A DNA stretch of 64,000 nucleotides from positions 4,689,001-4,753,000 of the forward strand of contig NZ_CP016353.1 in NCBI RefSeq assembly GCF_002240355.1, given 5' to 3'. Origin of the DNA: Prauserella marina (lineage in GTDB: Bacteria > Actinomycetota > Actinomycetes > Mycobacteriales > Pseudonocardiaceae). This document shows positions 7,936 to 16,734 of this stretch, piece by piece. The stretch's first letter is position 1; each line of letters starts with the position of its first letter. A program made the position numbers and the translations under genes. Under the pieces are notes generated by a model. It ran no database searches and had not been told where the DNA came from. It saw only the letters and a program-made list of their open reading frames with translations.

Positions 7936-9933
7936 ATGGACCCGAACTGGAAATACTTCGGCTACGACATCAACACGCTTCGCCGTAACATGTCCGGCGA
8001 AGGCCTGCCGTCGTATGCCGGTGTCTCCGTCACCTACAGCGGCTACTGGAACCAGGGCAAGCCGCTCGACGAGCAGACCGCCGCGCCCTACCTCGCCGAA
8101 GACGCTCAGACCCCCGCACCCGACTCCGACGAGGCCGAGGCGCTGACCGTCGAGACGGTCAGAGACCGGATCATGGGTGAGCAGCCCGGCACGGCATCGG
8201 ACAGGGCAAGCCAGTGGTTCAACATCGAGGCGATGCTGTTCTTCGTCCAAAATGAACTGTTCAACCAGACCGACGCGCTCGACGCGGAGTGGGAGTCACC
8301 GGCCGCGAAAGAGGCGTACCTGATGAAGGTGGGCTCGACGCTGGCCCACATCGAGATGTGGCGCGAAGCAGCCGAAGCCAACCATGCCGGGCTTTCCTCA
8401 CTCGCGAGCGCCATGCGTACCGCGCAGACGGACATGCGGGATCTGTGGCGGCGCTACCAGGAGGCCGTTTCGAATGCCGAGGAGCGCGACCCGTACGCCG
8501 ACGATCCGACTCGCGACTACAAGGCCCCGCCGTTCGAGGGAACCGGCTTCGAATACGGTGTCGCGAGGGCGCGCTGGAAGTACGACAAGGAAGCGCGGCA
8601 GCTGGCCAGCACGACGGCTGATTCCTACGCCGATGCCATCTCGAAACTGGAGACGGCAAGGGCGAACCGGATGGTTCCGATGAACGCGATCCTGCACCCG
8701 GAAGCCGCCGGCATGGAACTGCCGCCGATGCCTCCGGGGGGCGGCCCCGGCGGTGGCCCGAGCGCGCCGGGCGGCTCCGCGCCCGCGCCGCCGGGCGGAA
8801 GCCCACCCGCTCCCGCGTTCAACGGCGCGCCGCCGCCCCCTGCCTTCGGTGGCGCGCAACCCCCCGCGGGCTCCCCGCGCGCACCCGGCGCACCAGCTCC
8901 CACGGCGCCGACGGCAACGCCCCGGATGCCTCAGACGGCCCCTGCCGCCAGCCCACCGAACGCGCCGACCGCTGGCCCAGCCGGTGTACCGCCCGGTGCT
9001 CCCGGCGCGGTTCCGCCGGTCGCTCCCGGCACGGTCCGCCCCGGCGCACCCACCGCGCAAACGCCCGGCGCCGCCCCCACCCCTGGCAGGGCCCCCGGCA
9101 CGTCACCGACGCTCGGCGCGGGCTCACCGGGAGGAGCGCCATCGGCACCACCCGGCGCGGGAGGTCTTCCCGGCAAGGCTCCCCCCGCCGGAAGTGGTAT
9201 GCCCGGCAAGGTCATGCCGCCCCCTGCCGGAGGCGCACCGCAGAAACCCAAGCAGGGCAAGGTACTGGGCGACAAAGACAACATGCCTGGCGCCGGCAGG
9301 CAAGGCGGTGCCCCGCCCCCTGCCTCGGGCGCGCCACCCGGTAGGCAAAGTGGCCAGCCCGGCGACACCGGCCGCCTCGAATCCCAGGACGCCTTCCGCC
9401 CGCCGCCTCCACCGGCCTCGCCGGTGCTCGACACCACCAACAGTGCCAAAAAGCGTGCCAGGGCAAAGGCCGCGGCGGACGCGGCCGAACAAGACCGCCT
9501 CTCACCGCCTCCCGGAGCGACCCCTTCGGTCCTGTCCAACGCGCGCGTCGAGTCCAAGACCCCAGCCAAGAAACAACGCAAGCGTCCCGCCACCGAAAGC
9601 GCGGTGCCGACCGAGTTCATGGCGGGTGTCGACACCGGGACGGCACCGGTGTTCGAGGGCAGGCTCGCCGAACAAAAAGACCGCGACGACCGGCGACCAC
9701 TCGGCGACATCCCGGCGGCCCTGCGCGGTCCAGCCGCGGCGACACTCGACGAACACCAGCGACACGGCGCCCCACAAGCCGACCGCACCACCCGCACCAC
9801 GACACCCCAGCCGGAACCGCGCACCGGCGACTCCTGGGACGTCGACACCCCGGGCGGGCCCGTCGTCTCCAGCGCCAAACGAGACGAATACCGAGCAGAA
9901 CCCAAGAAGATCCTCGGCACCAGGCAACACTGA
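7936..9933 (+). CDS. ESX/PPE-like Pro-rich protein, paralogue 2
   Basis: Protein of 665 residues with the same plan as its neighbour. The helical head spans about 1-262, with W119 in the turn EWESPAAKEAYL and long amphipathic helices on each side (MLFFVQNELFNQTDALDAE; LAHIEMWREAAEANHAGL). A Pro/Gly/Ala linker runs to about 500, and the tail ends in the shared WDVDTPGGPVVSS and KKILGTRQH. The head matches paralogue 1 moderately, whereas the last 295 coding bases differ at only about 21 positions, third codon positions included. That points to gene conversion or selection on the tail. A canonical YxxxD/E secretion signal was not found. The role is unknown; a type VII secreted or surface protein is the best guess. 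Confidence 0.75.
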   Translation: MDPNWKYFGYDINTLRRNMSGEGLPSYAGVSVTYSGYWNQGKPLDEQTAAPYLAEDAQTPAPDSDEAEALTVETVRDRIMGEQPGTASDRASQWFNIEAMLFFVQNELFNQTDALDAEWESPAAKEAYLMKVGSTLAHIEMWREAAEANHAGLSSLASAMRTAQTDMRDLWRRYQEAVSNAEERDPYADDPTRDYKAPPFEGTGFEYGVARARWKYDKEARQLASTTADSYADAISKLETARANRMVPMNAILHPEAAGMELPPMPPGGGPGGGPSAPGGSAPAPPGGSPPAPAFNGAPPPPAFGGAQPPAGSPRAPGAPAPTAPTATPRMPQTAPAASPPNAPTAGPAGVPPGAPGAVPPVAPGTVRPGAPTAQTPGAAPTPGRAPGTSPTLGAGSPGGAPSAPPGAGGLPGKAPPAGSGMPGKVMPPPAGGAPQKPKQGKVLGDKDNMPGAGRQGGAPPPASGAPPGRQSGQPGDTGRLESQDAFRPPPPPASPVLDTTNSAKKRARAKAAADAAEQDRLSPPPGATPSVLSNARVESKTPAKKQRKRPATESAVPTEFMAGVDTGTAPVFEGRLAEQKDRDDRRPLGDIPAALRGPAAATLDEHQRHGAPQADRTTRTTTPQPEPRTGDSWDVDTPGGPVVSSAKRDEYRAEPKKILGTRQH

Positions 9934-9952
9934 CCACGGCATACACCGGAAC

Positions 9953-9991
9953 GGGGCGGTGAGCTCGCCCGCTGCCGGAGCTCACCACCCC
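9953..9991 (+). terminator. Hairpin after paralogue 2
   Basis: The arms GGGGCGGTGAGCTC and GAGCTCACCACCCC pair with one mismatch around an 11-base loop, 20 bases after the stop. This is a probable terminator. Confidence 0.65.
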
Positions 9992-10096
9992 GCGTTCCTG
10001 GAGAATTCCGGTACCGGTGCGATGAGCCGACGGCGCGGCCGACGTATCCCTTGTACATGTTCGCCGACATCCCGACCAGGAAAGCGCAGGTGCACC

Positions 10097-10387
10097 ATGC
10101 TGATCATCGCGGGCCACGTCGAGGTCGATCCGGGCAACCGGGACGCCTATGTGGCCGCCCACCACGACCTGATAGCACGGGCGCGCGCGGCGCGCGGCTG
10201 TCTCGACGTCGCCATCTCGGCCGACCCGCTGGATCCGGCGAGGGTGAACGTCTTCGAACGCTGGGACACACAAGAAAACCTCGACGCGTGGCGAGCGGTC
10301 GCCGCGGCGCCGGACAGCGAAACCGCGATCGTGGCCGACAACGTAATGGCCTACGAGGTGAGCGGAGAACGGCCGCCGTTCGGCTGA
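10097..10387 (+). CDS. Antibiotic biosynthesis monooxygenase (ABM) domain protein
   Basis: Small cytoplasmic protein of 96 residues with the dimeric ferredoxin-like ABM fold. It begins MLIIAGHVEVDPGNRDAYVAAH, then has a middle strand pair (RGCLDVAISADPLDPARVNVFERW) and a final helix and strand (ENLDAWRA). These are the hallmark of YgiN-like quinol or heme-type monooxygenases. Most members are small stress or detoxification enzymes without a cofactor. ATG 10097 is preceded by an AGGAAAG site about 12 bases upstream, and the longer open frame to the left is antisense-like noise over the previous gene. It is a single gene ended by a strong hairpin. Confidence 0.85.
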   Translation: MLIIAGHVEVDPGNRDAYVAAHHDLIARARAARGCLDVAISADPLDPARVNVFERWDTQENLDAWRAVAAAPDSETAIVADNVMAYEVSGERPPFG

Positions 10388-10390
10388 GCC

Positions 10391-10427
10391 GCGCGGGGGC
10401 ACCCTTCGTCACCGGGTGCCCCCGCGC
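10391..10427. terminator. Bidirectional hairpin, 14-bp stem
   Basis: GCGCGGGGGCACCC and its exact complement flank a 9-base loop. It sits between the convergent ABM gene and the truncated membrane protein gene and overlaps the last codons of the latter. Confidence 0.8.
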
Positions 10428-10945
10428 TCGCCGGAATCACCGCACCGGATCCCTGCCACCAGCAGGACCGAGCCGGCGAGCAGGGCGGCGGCTCCCGACG
10501 GCAATAGGAACCCGAACCGCAGGCCGATCGTGGCCGCCACGTCGACCCCAGGCCGACCGTCGAGCCGCATGACGACGACCAACCAGGCCCCGCGCTCCCT
10601 GTCCCATTCCACGATCCGCTCGCCGGTACCCGAGGAGGTGGCGACCCAGAACGGGCGGCCGAGTGGCTCCGGAGCACGCGTCGAGCCGGCTACCGAACGA
10701 AAAGCCGTTTGGAACGGTTCGAGGGTCGCCGACCTGAATTCCTCATGGGCGACGCCGCGAAGGAACCGCTCGACGGCGGATTTCGACCCGATTCCCACGA
10801 AAACTGGGAGCTCCGAATCGAGAGGCCGCACCGTGATCCGGCCCCTGGCCAGTTCACCGAGATCCGGATTCGGGTCGGCGGCACGCGCGACGCTCTCGCC
10901 GACGTCGATCTCGTCCGGCTTCAGCGCGGCGGTGTCCGTGCCGAA
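10409..10945 (-). pseudogene. 5'-truncated membrane protein
   Basis: The reading frame is coherent back to about 10945 (GTDTAALKPDEIDVGES, then PVFVGIGSKSAVERFL, FWVATSSGTG, WLVVVMRLDGRPGVDV and a C-terminal helix FGFLLPSGAAALLAGSVLLV). It matches a common actinobacterial protein with one N-terminal and one C-terminal membrane helix around an external PVFVGIG domain. The N-terminal helix and first residues are missing, and upstream sequence switches to a TetR remnant on the other strand. GTG 10831 could start a 140-residue stump, but that would still lack the first helix. The family match is from memory and has no name that I can give. Confidence 0.7.
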
Positions 10946-11247
10946 GCGGTGTGGCGGGTGATCCGCCGCGATGGGCTCGACCAGGCATCGGTGCGCAACG
11001 TCGCCAGGGAGCCGCCCTTTCGACAGGATCGCTGCGGCACTATTTCACCTCACAGTCCGAACTGCTGGCCTTCGCGCTGCGCGCGGCGAATCCGGGGCTC
11101 GACGTCAAAGGGGAAACCGACCGGTTGCACGCCCTGCTGGACGGGCTGGCCGTCCACGCGGCGAGCAGGCCGGAACAGGCGACACCGCAACGGATGCGGG
11201 CCGTTCTCGCCCGGCATCTGGACGAACTCGAACGCGTCAGCGGCTGA
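10938..11247 (+). pseudogene. TetR-family regulator remnant, deleted and frameshifted
   Basis: The DNA-binding half starts abruptly at AEAVWRVIRRDGLDQASVRN (from 10940) and continues, after a one-base loss at about 11009-11014, in another frame as LSTGSLRHYFTSQSELLAF. This is a typical TetR HTH. The frame then jumps straight to what looks like the C-terminal helix of the same family (ETDRLHALLDGLAVHA...RMRAVLARHLDELERVSG), so roughly 90 residues of the ligand-binding core are absent. The N-terminal codons and promoter are also gone. It overlaps the kinase gene tail by 11 bases. Confidence 0.75.
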
Positions 11248-12652
11248 CCGCGGCGCGGCCGGTTCCAGCGAGGCACCAGCGGGCCGTCGAGGAATGCAGC
11301 GCGGCGATCACCGAACCCACAGCCAGGATCGCGGTCAGCGGACCGACGACGAACAGCAATGACCACACCGGACCGCCGTCCAGCATCGAGGGGTTCGCGC
11401 CGGTGATGAAGGCTTGCAGGCTGCCGGTGAGGCCCTGCAACGCGGCGACGACGCCGGTGATCGCGAGCAGCAACCGCCCCGCTCTCTTGCGCCGCGACAG
11501 CAACGCCGATCCGGTGATGACCGAGACGATTCCGGCGACGGCGAGCAACAGATTCACCGCGATCACCACCGTCGGCGCCGAGGAATCGCTGAGGAAATCG
11601 GCCGCGATGAAGACGAACATGAGCAGACCGGGAATGCACAGGAAAGCCAGCACCATCGCCGTGACGGCCGTGCCGCCGCCGTGCTGCCTCATCGCCGTCA
11701 TGCTCACCGGAGCGGTGGTCTCTGGAGTTTCGAGGTTTCTCGTCACCGCGGGCGGGACCTGGCCACCGCCGGATCCTGCCCCGGCAGCATGTTCGGCCAC
11801 CATCGTCGCGACGGCGGGCGGCAGCCATGACGTCGAGGACACGGTTGCCGCGGCGAATCCGGTCAGTTCCTCAAGGATTTCCGCGACCTCGGGACGATCG
11901 GCCGGTTCCTTCGCGAGACAGCGCGCCACGAGACCGGCGAGCGGGGCGGGAAGTCCCGCCAGGTCGGGGTCGTCGTGCACGAGGCGGTAGACCATCGCCT
12001 CCGCCGCTCCGGTACCGAACGGACTACGCCCCGTCGCGGCGAACGCGAGGACGAGGCCGAGCGAGAACACGTCACTCGGCTCGCCGATCTCCCGCCCGCG
12101 CGCCTGCTCGGGAGACATGAAGGACGGAGTGCCCACCACCGCTCGCGACAAGGTGTGGGAGGTGGCGTCCAGCGCCCTGGCAATGCCGAAGTCGATGACG
12201 CGCGGACCGTCGTCGGCGAGAATCACGTTGGACGGCTTGAGATCCCTGTGCACGAGGCCGCACGCGTGAATCGCGGCGAGCCCTTCGGCCAGCCCTGCAC
12301 CGAGTACCGCGACCGCGTCGGCGGGCAGCGGACCGTGCCGCTCGACGGCTTCCTGAAGGGAAGGCCCCGGGATGTAGGCGGTGACGAGCCATGGCGGCGT
12401 GGCCTCCGGCGCGGCGTCGACCACCTGTGCCGTGTAGAAGCCGCCGACCCGCCTCGCGGCGTCGACCTCCAGCGCGAACCGGCGCAGGAACCCGGCGTCG
12501 TCGGCCAGTTCGGGCCGCACCAGTTTGACCGCGACCCTGCGACCGCTGCGCGAGCGGCCGAGGAACACCTGTCCCATGCCACCCCCGCCGAGTCGCCCTT
12601 CGAGGCCATAGTTCCCGACCTGCCGTGGATCGCCGTCCCGCAGCGGCTCCAT
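11237..12652 (-). CDS. Membrane Ser/Thr protein kinase (Hanks type, PknB-like)
   Basis: Protein kinase of 471 residues. The catalytic domain (about 13-270) has the Gly loop LGGGGMGQVFLG, the catalytic Lys in VAVKLVRPE, HRDLKPSN, the DFG motif in VIDFGIARAL and an activation loop with GTPSFMSPEQARG. After a short linker, the C-terminus carries four hydrophobic helices (for example AMVLAFLCIPGLLMFVFIAA and WSLLFVVGPLTAILAVGSVI). There are no PASTA repeats and hardly any external domain, so this is the multi-TM subclass and not the cell-wall sensor type. The start at ATG 12652 fits the family (the kinase domain begins within 15 residues). It is monocistronic. Confidence 0.92.
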   Translation of the reverse strand: MEPLRDGDPRQVGNYGLEGRLGGGGMGQVFLGRSRSGRRVAVKLVRPELADDAGFLRRFALEVDAARRVGGFYTAQVVDAAPEATPPWLVTAYIPGPSLQEAVERHGPLPADAVAVLGAGLAEGLAAIHACGLVHRDLKPSNVILADDGPRVIDFGIARALDATSHTLSRAVVGTPSFMSPEQARGREIGEPSDVFSLGLVLAFAATGRSPFGTGAAEAMVYRLVHDDPDLAGLPAPLAGLVARCLAKEPADRPEVAEILEELTGFAAATVSSTSWLPPAVATMVAEHAAGAGSGGGQVPPAVTRNLETPETTAPVSMTAMRQHGGGTAVTAMVLAFLCIPGLLMFVFIAADFLSDSSAPTVVIAVNLLLAVAGIVSVITGSALLSRRKRAGRLLLAITGVVAALQGLTGSLQAFITGANPSMLDGGPVWSLLFVVGPLTAILAVGSVIAALHSSTARWCLAGTGRAAVSR

Positions 12653-12801
12653 CCACGCTCCTCCCCATCGGCTGGCGCGGGTCGCCCCGCTCGGCGCCGC
12701 TGATCATTCCAGGAAAGGGCACCCTCCGGGGCGCGCGGGGTGAATCGGGGCGATCACCCGCCGCCATCTACTACGCTATTCCAAGGAAGATTGGAGTATG
12801 G

Positions 12802-13461
12802 ATGACTGACCGGGCGACGAGGACCGCTCTTTTCGATCAGTTCGCGCGCGTCGGCAAGGCCATGGGCAGCGGAAAACGACTGGAATTGCTCGACCTGCTC
12901 GCCCAGGGCGAGCGCACCGTCGAATCGCTCGCGCGCGCCGCGCAACTCGGCATGACCACCGCCTCGGCACATCTGCAAACGCTCAAGCAGGCGAATCTGG
13001 TCACCACGCGCAGGGAAGGAACCAAGATCCACTACCGGCTCGCCGGTACCGACGTCGCGGCGCTGTACGCGCTGGTGCGCTCCGTCGCCGGTGCACATCT
13101 TCCCGACGTGGCGGCCGCGAGGGCCGCCCATCTCGGCACCACCGACGCCGAGCACGTCAGCAGGGACGACCTGCTCCGCAGGGCCGAACGCGGCGAGGTC
13201 GTCGTACTCGACGTGCGGCCACGCGAGGAATACGCGGCAGGCCATATCCCGGGCGCGGTGTCGATCCCGGTCGAGGAACTGGAGGGCAGGCTCGCCGACA
13301 TCCCAGCCGACCAGGAGATCGTCGCCTACTGCCGTGGCAGCTACTGCGTGCTCGCCTACGACGCGGTGCGGCTGCTGAGGGCACACGGCCGCACGGCGAG
13401 CCTGCTCGCCGACGGCATGCTCGAATGGCAACTCGCCGAACTGCCGATCGAGTCGGGCTGA
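12802..13461 (+). CDS. ArsR-family regulator fused to rhodanese domain
   Basis: Two-domain regulator of 219 residues. The N-terminal winged helix (about 1-100) is ArsR-like (LLDLLAQGERTVESLARAAQLGMTTASAHLQTLKQANLV). The C-terminal rhodanese domain (about 115-215) has the active-site Cys loop in IVAYCRGSYC, plus VVLDVRPREEYAAGHIPGA. Such fusions sense persulfides, reactive sulfur or redox state through the rhodanese Cys and repress neighbouring transporter or sulfur genes. The next gene, 50 bases on in the same direction, is an MFS exporter and is the likely target. ATG 12802 is preceded by GGAG. Confidence 0.9.
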   Translation: MTDRATRTALFDQFARVGKAMGSGKRLELLDLLAQGERTVESLARAAQLGMTTASAHLQTLKQANLVTTRREGTKIHYRLAGTDVAALYALVRSVAGAHLPDVAAARAAHLGTTDAEHVSRDDLLRRAERGEVVVLDVRPREEYAAGHIPGAVSIPVEELEGRLADIPADQEIVAYCRGSYCVLAYDAVRLLRAHGRTASLLADGMLEWQLAELPIESG

Positions 13462-13511
13462 GCCCGCGAGACTCCCCGCACACCACGGCGTCCCCACCCG
13501 GAAGGTGACCA

Positions 13512-14765
13512 GTGACCACTGCCGTCCACCCAGCCCAGAAACGCATTCTCGGCGTGCTGGTGACCGCCCAGATTCTCAGCGGGGCCGGACTCGCCGCCGG
13601 TATCACCGTCGGCGCGCTGCTGGCGCAGGACATGCTCGGCGGTGCCGGGCTGGCCGGGTTGCCGAGCACGCTGTTCACCATCGGGTCGGCGGCCGCCGCG
13701 ATCATCGTCGGCCGCGTCTCCGACCGGCTGGGGCGCCGCGCGGGACTCGCCTCTGGCTATGCGGCAGGCGCGGCGGGCGGCGTCGGGGTCGTCATCGCCG
13801 CCACCATCGGCAACGTGCCCCTGCTGTTCCTGTCCTTCTTCGTATACGGGGCCGGAACGGCGACCAACCTGCAAGCCCGCTACGCGGGAGCCGATCTCGC
13901 CTCGCCACGGCACCGGGGCCGCGCGGTGAGCACCGTCCTCGTGGCCACCACCGTCGGCGCGGTCGCCGGACCCAACCTCGTCACGGTCACCGGCGACCTC
14001 GCCCACACGATGGGCGTTCCCCGGCTCGCGGGCCCGTTCCTGCTGGCGATCCTCGCCTACTCGGCCGCGGCGGTCGTGCTGTGGATCATGTTGCGCCCTG
14101 ACCCGCTCACCACGGCACGCGCGCTGGCCGGCGGCGCGGCCACGGAAACCACGCCGGTAGCCGAGGCCGCCGGAGATACCGGGAGCAGAACGCAGCTCAT
14201 GCTCGGCGCCGGAGTCATGGTGCTGACCCAGCTCATCATGGTCGCGATCATGACGATGACGCCCATCCACATGCAGCACCATGGGCACGGTGTCGGCGCG
14301 GCGGGTCTGGTCATCGCGGTCCACGTGGCCGGGATGTATCTGCCTTCTCCGTTGAGCGGTCTGCTCGTCGACCGGTTCGGGCGGCCCGCCGTCGCCGCGG
14401 CCTCCGGCGTCACCCTGCTCGCGGCGGGACTGCTCGCCGCCCTCGCGCCGCCGCACTCGGTCTGGCTGCTCGCGCTGGCACTCGCGCTGCTCGGGCTCGG
14501 CTGGAACTTCGGGCTCGTCAGCGGCACCGCGATCATCACCGACACCGTTCCACTCGCCACGCGCGCGAAAACCCAGGGAGCGGTCGACGTCGCGATCGCC
14601 CTCGCCGGCGCGGGCGGTGGCATGGCTTCCGGCCTCGTCGTCGCGGCGAGCGGCTACCCGGCACTCGCGATCATGGGCGGAGTACTCGCGCTGGCCGTCA
14701 TCCCGGCCGTCGCGTTCACCACACGGCCCGGAACGGCACCCGCCGTCTCCCGCCGCTCCGGGTGA
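13512..14765 (+). CDS. MFS transporter, 12 TM
   Basis: Integral membrane protein of 417 residues with two six-helix halves. Motif A is present in the first half (VGRVSDRLGRRAGLASG) and echoed in the second (LSGLLVDRFGRPAVAAA). The start is GTG 13512 behind a GGAAGG site. It follows the ArsR-rhodanese regulator and is probably co-transcribed with it, which suggests export of a sulfur compound, metal chelate or electrophile. The substrate cannot be read from sequence. The gene is intact, unlike the MFS remnant at 4098. Confidence 0.87.
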   Translation: MTTAVHPAQKRILGVLVTAQILSGAGLAAGITVGALLAQDMLGGAGLAGLPSTLFTIGSAAAAIIVGRVSDRLGRRAGLASGYAAGAAGGVGVVIAATIGNVPLLFLSFFVYGAGTATNLQARYAGADLASPRHRGRAVSTVLVATTVGAVAGPNLVTVTGDLAHTMGVPRLAGPFLLAILAYSAAAVVLWIMLRPDPLTTARALAGGAATETTPVAEAAGDTGSRTQLMLGAGVMVLTQLIMVAIMTMTPIHMQHHGHGVGAAGLVIAVHVAGMYLPSPLSGLLVDRFGRPAVAAASGVTLLAAGLLAALAPPHSVWLLALALALLGLGWNFGLVSGTAIITDTVPLATRAKTQGAVDVAIALAGAGGGMASGLVVAASGYPALAIMGGVLALAVIPAVAFTTRPGTAPAVSRRSG

Positions 14766-14958
14766 GCGATTTCCCTCAGGTATTCGATCGTTAACCCGGA
14801 GCAACGGCAGCCACGCTTGACTACGTCCGTATTGTGGCCTTTCCTGTGATACAAGTACGTCAACGTTCACATTCGTGATGGCGCACTCTGTTTCATCAGG
14901 TACGGGAGACGACATGGTCACGATCCGGCGCCGCGGGTCCCTCGGCACCACGGGCTCG

Positions 14959-16620
14959 TCAGCCGGGTTCGGTCTCCTTCGCCAGCGCGCGCAGCACGTA
15001 CCGCTGAATCTTTCCACTCGGCGTCTTCGGCAGTTCGCCCACGACATGGACCCGGCGAGGGTAGGCGTGGGCGGCGTACTCGCTTTTGACGAGCCGTTGC
15101 AGCTCGGCCTCCAGTTCCGGCGAGCCCTCGATTCCGCGCTTGAGCACCACGTACGCCTCGATCACCTCGCCACGCAACGGGTCCGGCGCGCCGACGACGG
15201 CCGCCTCGGCCACCGATTCGTGAGTCACCAGCACGCTTTCGACGTCGAACGGCCCGATGCGGTAGCCGGCCATGATGATGACGTCGTCGTCGCGGGACGA
15301 GAAGTACAGCCGCCCTTCGGCGTCCCGCGCCGCCGTGTCCCCCGTCAGGTACCAGCGACCGTCCGGTGTGTACCGTTCGGCGGTCCGTTCCGGCGCACCG
15401 GCGTAGCCGGGAAACCACATCAGCGGGCTGTCGCGCACGTCGACCGCGAGCCGTCCCACGATGCCGGGCGGCGCCTGCTCGTCGGAATCCTCGGCCAGCA
15501 CGGCACACGACCAGCCCGGCAGCGAGTATCCCATCGAGCCGGAAACGACGGGCGCCCTCAGTTCCTCCCGCCACGCGTTGCCGGCGACCATGCCGAGCTC
15601 AGTCTGTCCATAATGGTCGCGAACCTCGGTGCCGAGCGCGCCACGGGACCAGCTCACCACCTCGGGCGTGAGCGGTTCCCCCGCGGAGGAGGCGCACCTG
15701 AGCCGGGTCGGCGCCTGGCTCGCCGACGGTTCGGCGCGCAACGCGCGGTAGATCGTCGGCGCGGCCGCGAAGTTGGTGACCTGAAAACGGTCGAGCAGAT
15801 CCCACGTCACCGGCGCCGAGAAACCGGCGCGCAGCAGAATGCTGGTGCGACCGAGCGCGAGCGGACCGAGAATCGCGTAGTACAGCCCGTAGGCCCAGCC
15901 CGGATCCGCCGCGTTCCAGTACACGTCGTCGTCCCGCAGGTCCAGCGCGTCGAGCAGGTACCGCCGCATGGAAGCAAGGGCGCGCAGCGGGACCGGCACG
16001 GCCTTCGGGGTTCCGGTGGTTCCGCTGGTGAACAGCAGGATCAACGTGCCGTCCGCGCCGACGCGCTCGGATTCGGCCGCACCTGGTTCCGGTGCCTCGG
16101 CGACGAGATCGTCGAGCAGGTGCCAGCCGGCCGTCTCCGGACGTCGCCCGCCCACCTGGATGACCTGCCACGGCGGGAGCGGCGCGTCGGGCTCGCCTTC
16201 GAGTTTGCCCACCTGGTCGGCGTCGGCGATCACCACGGCGGCGGAACTGCCCGTGAGCCGCAGTTCGATCGCGTTGCGGGCGAACGCCGTGAACAACGGG
16301 ACGTGCACGGCGCCGAGCCGCCAGAGTCCGAGCAGCACCGAGGGCAATTCCGCCGACTTGCCCATCAGCACGCCCACCGCGTCGCCACGGCCGACACCCC
16401 GCGCGGCCAGCGCGGCGGCGACCCGCCTCGACCTGGCCTCCAACTCGGCGAACGTGAGGTCCCGGAAGCTCAGATCGGGTTCGACGACGCGGAAGGCGAC
16501 CGTCGTGCCGGCGTGCCGGTCGCACAGCAGCTCAGCCGCACACGCGCCGGGTGCCGCGAACTCGGCACCGTATTCGTCGTCCTGCCCCTCACTCAGGGGC
16601 ACCGCCTTCGTGTCAACCAT
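14959..16620 (-). CDS. AMP-dependent acyl-CoA synthetase/ligase
   Basis: Acyl-CoA ligase of 553 residues (ANL superfamily). It activates a carboxylic acid to an acyl-adenylate and then the CoA thioester. The P-loop reads LLFTSGTTGTPKAV. A5-type motif HYGQTELGM, A7-type YLTGDTAARD and the catalytic C-terminal Lys in PKTPSGKIQR are all visible. The DDDVIIMAGYRIGPFDVE stretch resembles acetyl- or medium-chain acyl-CoA synthetases (acetoacetyl/propionyl/benzoate group). ATG 16620 with a GAGG site is chosen. It is divergent from a GAF-LuxR regulator 114 bases away, which probably controls it. The substrate is unknown. Confidence 0.92.
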   Translation of the reverse strand: MVDTKAVPLSEGQDDEYGAEFAAPGACAAELLCDRHAGTTVAFRVVEPDLSFRDLTFAELEARSRRVAAALAARGVGRGDAVGVLMGKSAELPSVLLGLWRLGAVHVPLFTAFARNAIELRLTGSSAAVVIADADQVGKLEGEPDAPLPPWQVIQVGGRRPETAGWHLLDDLVAEAPEPGAAESERVGADGTLILLFTSGTTGTPKAVPVPLRALASMRRYLLDALDLRDDDVYWNAADPGWAYGLYYAILGPLALGRTSILLRAGFSAPVTWDLLDRFQVTNFAAAPTIYRALRAEPSASQAPTRLRCASSAGEPLTPEVVSWSRGALGTEVRDHYGQTELGMVAGNAWREELRAPVVSGSMGYSLPGWSCAVLAEDSDEQAPPGIVGRLAVDVRDSPLMWFPGYAGAPERTAERYTPDGRWYLTGDTAARDAEGRLYFSSRDDDVIIMAGYRIGPFDVESVLVTHESVAEAAVVGAPDPLRGEVIEAYVVLKRGIEGSPELEAELQRLVKSEYAAHAYPRRVHVVGELPKTPSGKIQRYVLRALAKETEPG

Positions 16621-16734
16621 GTCGCCTCGACCTCTTCGTCGCGTACTCGTCCCCAAGGGACCGGGATACCGTGACTGTCGCCGGTTCCCCGCGACCGCGC
16701 TACGTTCCATCGAGGGTAATGAAAGGAGCCCGGC

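Noticed and set aside
5674-9933. Type VII secretion locus
   Set aside because: Only substrate-like proteins are present; no EccB, EccC, EccD, EccE or mycosin gene is in the window.
14875-16674. Open plus-strand frame of 599 codons
   Set aside because: It lies opposite the acyl-CoA ligase, which has all ANL motifs; the antisense product has no recognisable domain.
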